Below, piece by piece: positions 43,635 through 54,316 of a stretch of 64,000 nt of DNA; position 1 is the first letter of the stretch, and every line of letters starts with the position of its first letter. The stretch is from Lineolata rhizophorae (lineage: Eukaryota > Ascomycota > Dothideomycetes > Lineolatales > Lineolataceae), in NCBI GenBank assembly GCA_010093515.1, contig MU001671.1, positions 257,429-321,428 on the forward strand. The letters are read 5' to 3'. The position numbers were made by a program, and so were the translations under genes. The notes under the pieces were generated by a model, which was not told the origin of the DNA, made no database searches, and saw only the letters and a program-made list of their open reading frames with translations.

Positions 43635-46600
43635 TCATTCCTGCCCGAACCCCACCGTCTCCTCCACCGCCGTCGTCAGCTTCTGATTCAGCGTATCGAA
43701 CGTCTTGTACGGCGGCAGGTCGAGCCGATTGAAACTACAACGCACACAGCAGCGAGCCCGTCCCGTCAGTTTTGCCCCACGCAAAAACAAAAGAAAGAAA
43801 AAAAAAAAAAGGGATCGAAGGAAGAACACGCACCAAGTATGCGCCTTGGGCAACTGCGTCACCTCGCCCGCCTTCTCGATGGTGAAGCGCCGCGGCCCGT
43901 CGCTGCCCTGCAGGTCCTTGAAGCCGTTGACCGGGATGCGCGACGTGCCCGTCGCGAACTGCAGCAGGCGCGACTTCTGCTCCGCGTCCCAGCTGCGGAT
44001 GCACTGTTTTTGAGAAAACTTGTCAGCCTTCCGTTCTAAATTTTCCTGCTCCTACCCGCTCTCCCCAAACCTCTTTCCCTCGGAGACACCCATCGTTCCG
44101 CAAAGTCCCAAGCCAGACGTGCCACGGGCAACCTCCCCCCCCCCCTTCCCCCCCAAAAAAAAAGAAAAACCCCCCTAAAATAGGGGAAAAAGAACAAACC
44201 CGACTTACCTTCCAAAAATTCACAATAACCTCATCGCTCTCCGTGTAACCGCGGTAGTCCGTGTGCTTCTTCCAGTCGTCCACGTCGATGTCGGCGATGC
44301 CGCCGATGAGCAGCTCGAGCTCGCGCTCGTCGAAGACGTTGACCAGGTCCGACGGGATCAGCTCGTGGAAGCCCGACACGAAGGCGTTGAACTGTTCCTC
44401 GACCCGCTTCTGGATCCGCCACTCCGTGATGAGGCTGTCGTGCAAAGAGTTAGTCTCCGCTTCCTCTAGTAACCTCTCTATTTATTTGTTTTTTTTTTTC
44501 CGTCTTTTGCTGCGCAATTCCGCTCGCCCGTTCGTCCCAGGCAGCAGAAGGAGGGGAAAGGGAAAAAAATAGAGGGCAAAACCTACTCCACATATTCGCG
44601 CTTATTCTCATTCGTAACCGGAATGTCCCTTCCCCCGGGCTTCAAATCGATTGTGACCGTCTCGCCAAACCGCTCGTCATCCGTGCTAAACGTCAGGTCC
44701 AAGACATCCGTGATGTCATTTTCCAGCGTCCAGGTCAAATTGCGATGGAAGTCCACGTCCACGCCCTCCATGTCCGCGAGTACCACCTTCTTGCGCAGGA
44801 TCATCTTGTAGAAGGCGCCGATGAAGAAGGCGTCGAGGAAGCGGCGGTGGAAGATGGCGAGCCCCACCACGCGCCCGATGAACTTGAAGTAGTTGAGGTG
44901 CTCCGGGTTGATACCCGAATGGGGGTTGATCTGCAGCGTGTAGTTGTCGTGCGCGCTGTACTCGAACAGGCAGTAGAAGGGGTTGAACATCTCGTGCGAC
45001 AGCAGGAAGAAGAACTCGCTGCGAAGGACGGCGGCAGTCCTAGATTAGCCCAACTAAAGCTTCGAACTTTTGATATACGGTTGGTATGAGAGAACTCACC
45101 GAGACAAACCCCCATAATCCAGTCCATCCTCGCCATCAAACTTGATCATCAACCTCTTCTTCAGGTCCGCGGCCCCCTGGCGCATAATCTCGTGATAACT
45201 ATCCTCGAAGATGTGCGACCGTCGCACCTTGACGTGGCACTGGCCCGTCGTGATGCGCAACGCGGGCTGGGACCGGAAGTATATCAGCTTGCGACGGAAG
45301 TCGCGCTTGTACTGTGGCACGTTCTGGTCGAGCGAGCTCGGCAGCCGCGGGTCGTCCCACGTCGTCGTCTTGGTGTTGTGGTCCACGAAGTAGACGCGCG
45401 CCGTGTTGGTCAGCCGCATCTCCCACCCGCTCGGCAAGGGTCCGAGCTGCGAGACGGGCTGCTGCTGGATCGTCGCTCCGCCGCCCCCAGCGCCGCCGCC
45501 CGCGTTGGGGCCCCCGTACATCCGTATGTACTGCTGCCGCCGCGGATCCACCCACGTCGTAGTCCGCGTGTTGTGGTCCACGAAGTACGGCCGCCCTTCG
45601 GGTGTGTGCCGTTGCTCCCACCCGGATGGCAGCTCGCCCGTGCCCGCCGTCGTCGCCCCCGTCGCCGTCATGCTGTACGCGCCGGGACCGCCGCCACCAC
45701 CGCCTCCTCCGCCCGACGGCGACCCGCCACCGCCAGAATGCGCGCCGCGTGGCCCGTCCTGCAGCGTCGGCGAGTTGGCCCCCGTGCGGTCCTCGGGCAG
45801 CATGCGGGCCTGGTGGCGGGTGCGCTCGGCCTGCGTCTGCGCTTCCATGGCGGTGCGCTGGTCGCGTTCCGAGAAGCCCGTCGCCGACGGCCGCACCCAC
45901 GTCGTTTGCCGCGTGTTGTGGTCCACGTAGTAGGTGCGGCCCAGGTGGTCCTCACGCCGCTCCCAGCCGGGCGGCAGCCGCCCCTGCGCGTCCTCGAACT
46001 GGTTGTAGCCCGTGTTGCGCGACGTATTGACGGGCGCGGGGACGCCTGCAGCGGGGGCGCCGCTGCCGTTGGGCATCAGAGCGGCCGGGCCACTGCTTGC
46101 GGCGGGACCAGCCGAAGAACCGGCGGGGGACATTGCCGGTCGTTGCGGCGCCGGACTCGCGATGTTGGAACGGGCGTGGCTGCCGGGGAACATGTCGGGG
46201 TGGAGGGAGGAGGCGCCGGCGACGGGGGTGGACGGCGTGTTAACGGAGCTGCCGATGCCATTGTTCAAGGAGCCAGTATTGGACAGAGAAGGTCTGGTGG
46301 GGAGCGCGGCGCTGTTTTGATTGAGCGGGGTGGAAAGGTTGGTGGAGAGCTGGAGGATGAGCTTGCCATGGACGACCATGTTATCGTTGGATTTCTTGAG
46401 GTCGCGGGTGAGCATCTCTGGGAGGAGTAGACGAAGGAAAGAACGTGTCAGCCCTGCATCTGTATTGTAACTCGAGTAGCCCATCTTCTTCGTTTGAGGA
46501 AAGCACCATGTTATCGAGGGCAAGGGAAGGGAGTGCAAAACCCACCATCTCCACCAGCATCGAGGTCTATGACGGTGCCAATTCGGACGTTGATAACGCC

Positions 46601-47328
46601 GAGGAAGCCCTGGTCCTTCTTCTTGAACTTCTTCTGGTCGAATATCTGGACGGCCAATATGCTGTCTTCGGTTGCTCGCCTGCATCAATAGGAACCGAGC
46701 CAATTGTCAGCGCAAGCACGTCTCGTAACCTTTGGGCATGCACCACGTATCCAAATGAGGAACGGGGAGGTGCGAGAAGGAAGGCGGCGAATTGGGACAA
46801 AAGGCCGCCGGGGTCGTGAGAAGAGTTCGGGTGTGCGGGAGGCAGGGAGAGCAGAAGGGAGGGCTGGCGTACATATCGAAGCTCTCGTTCCAGTAGGGGT
46901 TCAACGTCTTCTTAATGACGCTCGTGGTGCGTGTCTGCTCGCCATCAATGGTGGCGACGGCGAACGGGTCGGGGAATCCTGCGCCATCACGAAAGAAGGT
47001 TGCACCGTCAGCCCAGCCGTGCCGCGCCGCAAGAGGGAGAGAGAGGGAGAGAGAGAGAGAGTGTGTGTGTGGGACGGGAAGAGGGGAGAGGGGGAAATGG
47101 AAGGCGTCGAACGTACGGAAGACATCGCGCTTGTACAGCCCGTCGGCGGCGATAACTGCGGCGAGGCACGCGGGGAGCGTCAGCCTTCAGAAGCTCAAAG
47201 GGGTCATGCTCTTCCTCGTCGTCGGCGGCCCGCGGGGCGAAGAGGAGCGAGCAAACGAAGCCCGGGGCGGAGTGGAAAGCAGAATACGCACTCGTCAGCC
47301 GAATGTTGGGCTGCTGCTGCGGGTCCAT
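43635..47328 (-). CDS. rsp5: Rsp5/NEDD4-family HECT E3 ubiquitin ligase
   Basis: Nine coding exons: 47328-47292, 47155-47117, 46978-46873, 46679-46546, 46417-45100, 45018-44587, 44434-44209, 44003-43834, 43734-43635; 853 aa. An N-terminal C2 domain (about 5-125) reads [36 protein letters not shown] and [19 protein letters not shown] over the first four exons. A Pro/Ser/Ala linker leads to three WW domains at about 253-282, 368-397 and 433-462, each with the paired Trp and a YYVDHNT or YFVDHNT core. The HECT domain fills the C-terminus, with the catalytic Cys near 821 in THTxxF-type context HTCFNRLDLP and the family end [10 protein letters not shown]. The enzyme ubiquitinates membrane permeases and adaptors bound through WW-PY contacts, driving endocytosis; yeast Rsp5 and Aspergillus HulA are the models. 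Exons 1 and 2 are only 37 and 39 nt. Confidence 0.96.
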
Positions 47329-49409
47329 GGTTCGGAGCCGTCGAGGGCGAAAACGAGAGAGGGGAAGCGCGCCGCGGAGCGAGCGACGGAACGGAGCGGG
47401 AGCGTTGCGTCTTTCTTTCTCGGCCGCGCGGGCTGCGCGGGTGCGGACTTGCTGCCGGGGGCGGGTTGCTGGATGGCGGGCGAAACGGGCGGGAGGAGAG
47501 GGCTGGTTGGTGGTGCACGAGAGGGCCCGGCGGCGGCGCGGTGGGCGGACGATGGGCGGGCGGGTGCGGGGCGCAGGCGGCGGCGAACGAGCGGGCGCGA
47601 GTCGCCTGCTGCGGCGGCGGCGTCGGCGACGGCGCGGCGGGCGGCAAAGCGGCCGAGGCCTCGGGCCCTGCGCAGCAGCGGCCCCTGGGCGCCTGCCTGC
47701 GAAGCTCGAGCGCGCCGGGACAACGCGCGACGGAGAGCACTCGAGCGAGAGAACGCGGACGGAGGCACGCAACCGAGCCCGAGAAAGGTGGAGGCGAGGA
47801 GGGTGAGCAGGAAAGAGGAAGCGTGCGAGCGTGCGAGGGCTCTCGCGCAGGCGCCTGGACTGACTGGTGCTTGGTGAGGCCGGGCGGGTTTTGGGCTTGG
47901 CCGCGGGCGAGAGTGGCAGTGCTGCGGCGGCTCGTCTGCCTACTCCGGGCGTAGTATACGGCCGCATGCGCCTCGTCCGGAGCGCGCTCGGGTTTGACCG
48001 TTGGCCGCTGCATGAACAGGAGCATCTGGGTGGCTCCGGTGGCTGCTCGAACAAGAGCCGTCATTTGTCAATTCACGCGCGCGACGGCGCTCCGGGGCGT
48101 ACGTATGTAGTACTCGCAGGAGGCGCCGAAGAACAAAATATAATGAAAATAACAGACACCCGCCTACACTCCCTCCCGCCCCACATGCATTATTCGACCT
48201 TTACAAATCCCGGAGTGACTCTGGGAGCGAACAAAGAGAGGCCCGGCACGCAACGTCGTATCCGCTCCGCGCATGCTTACTTACCCTTTTGGAATTGGGA
48301 CACGCGGAACCCGTTCCGCTGCAGCAAGACCTGCGGCGACCAGTAGCTGCTGGAAAAATAAAAAATAAAATAAAAAATAAAATAAAAATAAAAGACAGAG
48401 ATGCCGTACATACGGACCGTCCGTGGCGTACATGGGCAACAGGCAACCCGGATCGGCCTGAACCTCTCGTCCCGATCGGGGTCCGCATCAGCTTAGGCAG
48501 GGAGGAGCAACATCTGGCCAGGCACCGCGACACCTTGCCCACGCCTGCACTACAGCTGCTCGAGTAACCGGCCTGCTACATAGCTTCGCTCAAGCCATCT
48601 TATGTCGTCTCTCCTAGCGGGCCCAATCGGCGGCCTCTTGGAACTCGTCGCTACCTGCTTCGCGTACCTGCTGCATACTGCGTGGCTTGACGACTAAGCA
48701 CGCTACCAAGAGACGGAACGTTGCTACCTACCTAGCTATGCATCCATGTAGCCACCGCGTGGAAAAACAGGCTCCTGTCTTGTCATCGGTGGATACTGAA
48801 TTGGCCTCGTGCCTTGGACCTCTGCTCTCTTCCCCTCCTATTTACGCGAGCCTATACCCATCCCCCCAGAAAGGACGAGCAAGAAGAAATGGAAAAGACA
48901 ACACCCCCTTCGCTCCCCCAAAACCTATTATATTATATATATCTATATGTACTTCAACAGTATGCACACAGACAAGCCAATACAGCAAGCCGCTCCGTCT
49001 ATGAACAATGCCCTTCGCCCGCAGAAAAAAATAAAAAGCTAAAAATAAAAACCTCAATCGAACCCAATCGAACGACCAGCACCAAGCCATCCGCGACCAA
49101 ACGCAACGTGAAACGCGCGCGGCCCCAGCCCGCACGAAACCTTCGAGAGACGCGCGCGCGTTTCACGTTGGCTCGCGAACCGCGCCTCTCCCAGTCGCCC
49201 GGGAACCACCAACCACCGGGGTCCGCCCCTAGAGCACATACGTAGTATGCACATACACACCAATACACACCAAGCCAGCCATCCTCGGCGCCGCGGGGCG
49301 CCCACGCTCCGCGCACGTGTGCCAAGCCGCACCGTTTCCCGCCGGGCTCGCGGATCCAACAACCCTCTCTCTCACTCACACACACACACACTCTCTCTCT
49401 CTCTCTCTC
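47329..49409. other. Promoter region of the HECT ligase gene and intergenic DNA
   Basis: Bases about 47330-47900 are very GC-rich and probably hold the long 5' leader of the HECT ligase gene. A TACGTATGTAG sequence lies at 48100-48112. Bases 48354-48394 are an A/T repeat of AAAAT-type units. Further on are AT-richer stretches and the 3' flank of the Mcp2-type gene. Overlapping open frames on both strands are compositional. Confidence 0.55.
48354..48394. repeat. AAAAT-type low-complexity repeat
   Basis: About 40 bases built of short A runs separated by single T residues. Similar stretches occur at 43370-43405 and 49806-49822. Confidence 0.8.
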
Positions 49410-49411
49410 TC
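49378..49411. repeat. Compound (CA)n(CT)n microsatellite touching a stop codon
   Basis: A CA run passes into a CT run that ends exactly at the stop codon of the minus-strand Mcp2-type gene (TGA at 49412-49410, followed by GAGAGA on the sense strand). Confidence 0.85.
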
Positions 49412-51851
49412 AACCCAGCGCGCCTCTCACCCCGCCGGCCCCCAGCTCGAGATCGACCCGGAGCCCCAGCCACCTGCGCGCCGCGACCCAGGCCTCGAAG
49501 AGCTGCAGGCGCGCCACCACGCCCGCGTACGCGGTCCAGGCGCGCACGAGGCCGAGCAGGACGGCCGGCGGCCACCAGGCGGCGCCGGCCGGCGACGCCG
49601 CGCGCAGCGCCTCGACCCGCTCGGCGAGCACGCAGCGCGCCGCGTACCGGGCCAGGATGAGGAAGGAGCGCGCCGGCCCTTGGCGCGTCTGGAGCGAGTC
49701 GTCGAGGGAGCGAGCTGCGAGCGGGCGCGCGCACCGTCAGCCGGCGCTCTCTGCGGGCGGCCAGTTGGACCGATGCAGCGGTTCGGAAGCGTGGGTGGAA
49801 CAAAAGAAATAAAATAAAAAAATTACTCACTCAAGTCGTTCGTCTTCAAAATCAGCAACATCACCCTCGGCACCCGTCCCAGCAACTCCACCAGCTGCTG
49901 CAACACGCCTTCCCCGCCCGCCAACGCCCTCCCCATGACCTCCTTCTCCTCGCTCGTCCTTGGCTGCTCCACCAACCCCCTTCCGCCCTCCCTCCTCCCC
50001 GCCCCCCCACCTCCCCCTCCCCCTCCCCCCGCGCCGGACACGTAGTCCCGCCCCGTGATGGCGCTCGCGAACAGCGGGAACTGCTCGTCCGTGACGCCCG
50101 CCACCTCGCGCGCGCAGGCGCGCATCGCGCCCTCGTCCGCCTCCAGCACCGCCAGCCACAGCCGCGCGTACGCCCGGCGCAGGTCCACCGGGATGTCGCG
50201 GTACAGCCCGTGGTCGTACAGGATGACGTCGAAGTTGCTGGCGCGGGGCCGCCACCAGCGCCAGCGCCAGCGCCAGGGTGTCAACCAGCTCGACCACGTG
50301 CCGCCGCCGCCGCCGCCGTCGTCGTCGGGCCGCTCCCGTCGCCGCCGGATCGCAATGTTGCCGCCGTGCGGGTCGCAGTGCAGCGGCGCGCCCTCGCCGA
50401 AGATCATCTCGTTGAAGATGCGCGCGAGCGCGGCGCTGACCTCGTCGCGGTCGATGCCCTCGCCGTCCAGGTAGGCGAGGTCGTCGACGCGGCGCCCGGC
50501 CACGTACTCCATGACGAGGATGCGCGGCCGGGCCCAGTGCACCTGGGGGATGACGAGCGGGCCGTCGGGCATGGCGGCCGCGAAGTGCGCGCGCGCGCGC
50601 TCCGCGTTGGCCGCCTCGCGCTCGAAGTCGAGCTCGACCGGCAGGCTCGACTCGAGCTCCTCGGCCAGCCAGGTGAGGTCGTAGTCCGGGAAGACGCGCT
50701 TGAGGGCAGCGAAGGTGAAGGACGTCAGGGCCAGGTCGAGCGGGGCCCACTCGGCCAGCGCCGGGTGCTGCACCTTGACGGCCACGGCCGCGCCCGTGCC
50801 GCGCTCCACCGCCCGGTGCACCTGCGCCAGGCTGGCCGCGCCGATAGGCGCCTCCTCGAACGACGAGAACATGTCCGTCAGCGGCCGGCCCGTGTCGGCC
50901 TCCACCATGGCCGCGATCGACTCGTACGACGACACCGGGCACCGGTCCTGCAGCGGGATGAAGGTGTCGCACCATTCCGAGGGGAGCAGGTAGTTGAGCG
51001 ACGACAAGTGCTGGCCCAGCTTGATGAAGACGGACCCGTTGGCCTCGAGCGCGGCGAGCGTCCGGTCCGCGCAGCGCTGGTGGCACGCCGACAGCAGCGC
51101 GGCGTACTCGTCGGCTGGCACCTCGTCGCGCAGCGGTAGCGTCTTGCGGTAGCTGAGCGTAGACAGAAGCAATTCATGCGTTAGCCCGATCGCGCCCACA
51201 GTAGCAACCCATTTTCCCACTCATTCCCACTCGCTCGATAAAATTTCTCCCTTCCCGCAAGACGTGACACGCCCGCCCGTCCGCCCGCCCAGCTCACACG
51301 CTTCGTCCCTCGCATATCAGCCCACCAAACCTCCCACCCCCAACCCCAGAACCCCCCAAAAAGAAAAGCACCACTCACTCATTAACGCAAACCCCCAGCG
51401 TCCCCACCACCCTCCCCGTCCTCCTCACCGCCGTCCACGCATGCCTCGCCTCGTCCGCCGCCCCCACGCCCACGCCCACGCCCAGCACCCCCGCCGCTAC
51501 CAGCACCACCACCACGGGCAGCCCCCTCCCTCGCCCGCCGCTCCGAACGCCCCCGCCCACCCCGTACAGCGGCGCCGCCCCGCCCGCCCGCAGCGCCGCG
51601 AGCCGCGCCGAAGAGGCGCCGGCGCGGGGCGCGCGGGAGGCGGGCGCGTCGGGGGCGGCGTTAGCGTTGGCGGCGGCATCGTCGCGGGGGCGGGGCGTGG
51701 CGGCGAAGGGGCGGCGGGAGCGCGGCGGGGCGGCGGGGCGGAAGGAGGGCGCTGGGGTGGTGGAGCTGGGGAAGGAGGAGGAGGGGCGGAGGGGAGACGA
51801 GGCGATGCGGCGGAGGAGGCGCAGGGCCGGAGGCCGGCCGGCGAGCGGCAT
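49410..51851 (-). CDS. mcp2: Mcp2/ADCK1-type mitochondrial atypical kinase (UbiB/ABC1 family)
   Basis: Exons 51851-51379, 51152-49831 and 49714-49410 give 699 aa. The first about 105 residues are Arg/Ala/Ser/Pro-rich, like a mitochondrial presequence, followed by a transmembrane segment (about 111-132). The family block begins DYRKTLPL, then the inhibitory KxGQ motif KLGQ (202-205) with HLSSLNYLLPSEW, the Ala-rich loop GAASLAQVHRA (about 262-272), the VAVKVQHP lysine near 284, the catalytic loop HCDPHGGNIAI, and DHGLY in place of DFG. Exon 3 starts with the conserved LTRSLDD and QTRQGPARSFLILARY. Yeast Mcp2 (Cqd2) is an inner-membrane protein affecting mitochondrial lipid balance and coenzyme Q distribution. 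Odd: about 30 low-complexity residues rich in Asp, Gly, Trp and Arg are inserted between the catalytic loop and DHG. Confidence 0.93.
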
Positions 51852-52596
51852 TGTGGTGTTGGATGGTGTGGGCTTTTATCGGGGGAGAAGCATAGTTGCG
51901 CGGGCCTAGGCGGCGCGAGGTCTGCGGGAGATCAGGTGGGCTGTGCTAGTCTGTCTGGACGGGTAGAGTCGAGAGGAGACGATAGGAGGGACTAAGGAAG
52001 GTAGTGGGTGGATAGTTAGGTAGGCAGGTAGTAGGACGGGTGAGGGATTGACTGCGCCTGCTTCTCCAAAACACAGCCTGTGGGACGCGGATAGCGCGAT
52101 GGCGTGAGCGTCGAACGCCTATAGATCGCAGTGGACGAGCGCGAGTGTGGTGCGGTGGTGAGAGAAGGAGCTGATGTATGCTGCTGCGAAGCACTGCTAA
52201 CCTTTTTTCTTTTGGCCGGGGTCCTTATGCCGGGCGCGATCGGCTTGCCCAGCCCGACTCGGCCCGACACCGATGCGTGCACCGTACCGACGACGCGGTA
52301 CGCAGTAGAGAGACACTACTTCTGCCTGGTAAGTATTGCCGGACTGTCGTCAACTAGAGAAACTTTTCCTCCTTATTCCCTAGGATGCTCGAGAGTTCGC
52401 GTCCACTCCATCCGCGGTCTTACATGCTGCCGGCCCAACCTGACGCCTTGCCCCGTCTATGCTATACTAAAAATAATGCATCCCGCCAGCACAAAGAAGA
52501 CCACATTACACGCACAGCTCATAGCCATCGAAAACCAGCCAGCCAGACGGGCAGGCTCAGACTCAACAAACGTCCCCCGCGCTACCGCTCCTCCCC
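51852..52596. other. Promoter of the Mcp2-type gene and spacer
   Basis: Contains the promoter of the minus-strand Mcp2-type gene and the 3' flank of the minus-strand Ski8 gene. Short GTAGGCAGGTAG-like sequences occur near 52018-52035. No gene is seen. Confidence 0.55.
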
Positions 52597-54316
52597 TCAC
52601 CCCCCTCCCGAAGCCTCCCTATACACCTCGATGCCGCCCGTCTTCCCCGCCACGGCGAACATCTCTGCCTTCGCAAGCCCGGCCCCAGCGGCCCCAGCGG
52701 CCTTGGGCAACCACCGCACCGCCCACAGCGGCTGGTCCGTCTCCGAGTGCGTCGCGACGCACGCCCTGGTCTGCACTGACCAGACCTTCGCTTTGCCGTC
52801 GTGCGCCCTGCGTCGTAGCCGCGGGCGCGCACGGGCGCCCCTCCCGGGTCAGCTAACTAGCTAGACAGCACCTTGCATGGGCCCCGCGAGACACCCCAGA
52901 GCCCGATTCCAAGCTGGGGATGGCGGGGAAGCGGCGGGGGGGAGGAGGGAGAAGAGCGAAGAAGGGGCTCGGAGAGCTCAACTCACCCGCTGAGCAAATA
53001 CTCGCCCGAACTATTGAAGTCGAGCGACAGGATCCACGCCGAGTGGCCCGTTAGCGCGGCCACTTGCTCCCCCGACGCGACATCGTACAGGGCGATAATG
53101 CGAGCGTCGCCGGTGGCGGCGAGCAGGGTGCCGCCGGGACTGAAACGCACGGCGCGGACGGGGCTTTGAAGACCTGTTGAGGTGGTTTTGGCGGGGAAGT
53201 GTGAGAGAAGGTAATTGCGAGACACACATATGCCGTTTACGGAGCGCGCGGGTGGGTGTTTAGGGAGGGAGAGGGAAGGTGGACAGGAAGGGAAGGAGGG
53301 GATCCCGGGTAGCTGAATAGGTACGGTACCTTGGAGTGAGTGATGCATGCGGCCAGTTTCGTTGTTGAAGATATAAACGCCGCCGTTCTCGTGGCCGGAA
53401 GCGGTGAAGCGGCCGTCGAGGCTCTGTGTTTGATGTGCCTGTCAGCTCTCGTGCAACAAGACGGAAATCTGTGACTGAACCATTTCTTTGAAATAAGGGC
53501 CGTCTCTTGGCGGCACAGGAATGAAGCAACTTACAACGTCGATACTCATCCCGAAGCTCCCCTTGGTTTCAAATGCCCTGATCTTCTCCCCCGCCGCCGG
53601 AGTCGTGTCCCACACATTGATGAAGCCATCGACCGACGTGCTCGCCAAATACTGGCCATCTTCGCTCAGCGCAATCGCCCACACCGAACCCGGTGAAATC
53701 CCATCTACAGCACCGCATCATTAGAAACTACTCTACGTCTCGCCCCATCCAATACGGCCCCAATTTCAGGGCAGAAAAAAAAATCGGAAAAGCGAGCAAG
53801 ATGGAAGAAAAGAGATAAAATAAAAACAACCAAAGGAGGGGGAAAAAAAAATACAACAAAAAGAAGAAAACATAACCCCAAACAAACCCCTTGGGGCAAC
53901 TCACCGGTAATCCTCCCCCCTTCCCTCCACACCCCATCCTCACCCACCCTCCACACGACCGTTTCTCCCGCGAACCCCGCGCTTGCCGCCGTCCGCCCGT
54001 CCGCGCTGCACACGACGTGGTGGACGCCGAGCGTGTGCACCCCGCCGCCCAGCGTCTGCGCGAGCGCGAAGTCGGGCGCGCCGGCGCTGCCGCCGACGTC
54101 CGGGCCCGCCGTCGAGTAGACGCGGACGCCGCCGCCGCCGCCGGAGGCGGAGAGGAGGTGTGCGCGCGTTGCGGCGAGCGAGAAGATGTCCGAGGGGTGC
54201 GCGGCGGGGACGCTTGCGAGGGTGATGTATTGCTTGGACTATACGAGCGCGGGTGGAGTCGGTTAGCTTTGGTTGGTTTGAGTATGTTGCGGAGCGGTCT
54301 TGAGAAGTCGTACCAT
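52597..54316 (-). CDS. ski8: Ski8 WD-repeat protein (Ski complex subunit)
   Basis: Exons 54316-54314, 54238-53905, 53704-53535, 53423-53330, 53173-52987 and 52807-52597 give 332 aa. The first coding exon is the ATG alone; intron 1 (GTACGA, GCTAAC branch, ends TATAG) joins it to SKQYITLASVPAAHPSDIFSL, the family start. WD-type blades follow, for example SVWAIALSEDGQYLASTSVD then INVWD, VRAVRFSPGGTLLAATGDAR then IALYD, and WILSLDFNSSGEYLLSG then DGKAKVW. Ski8 forms, with Ski2 and Ski3, the cytoplasmic complex that feeds RNA to the exosome; in several fungi it also assists meiotic recombination initiation. Length is slightly short of the yeast protein but all blades from first to last are readable. 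The 3-nt first exon is the odd point; no other upstream in-frame ATG gives a better start. Confidence 0.9.

Noticed and set aside
46704-47954. 416-codon plus-strand frame opposite the HECT ligase start and leader
   Set aside because: It overlaps confirmed exons and splice sites of the ligase on the other strand and is Arg/Gly-rich without motifs.
48814-49245. 143-codon plus-strand frame
   Set aside because: Low-complexity composition, no recognisable domain, crosses an A-rich stretch typical of untranslated DNA.
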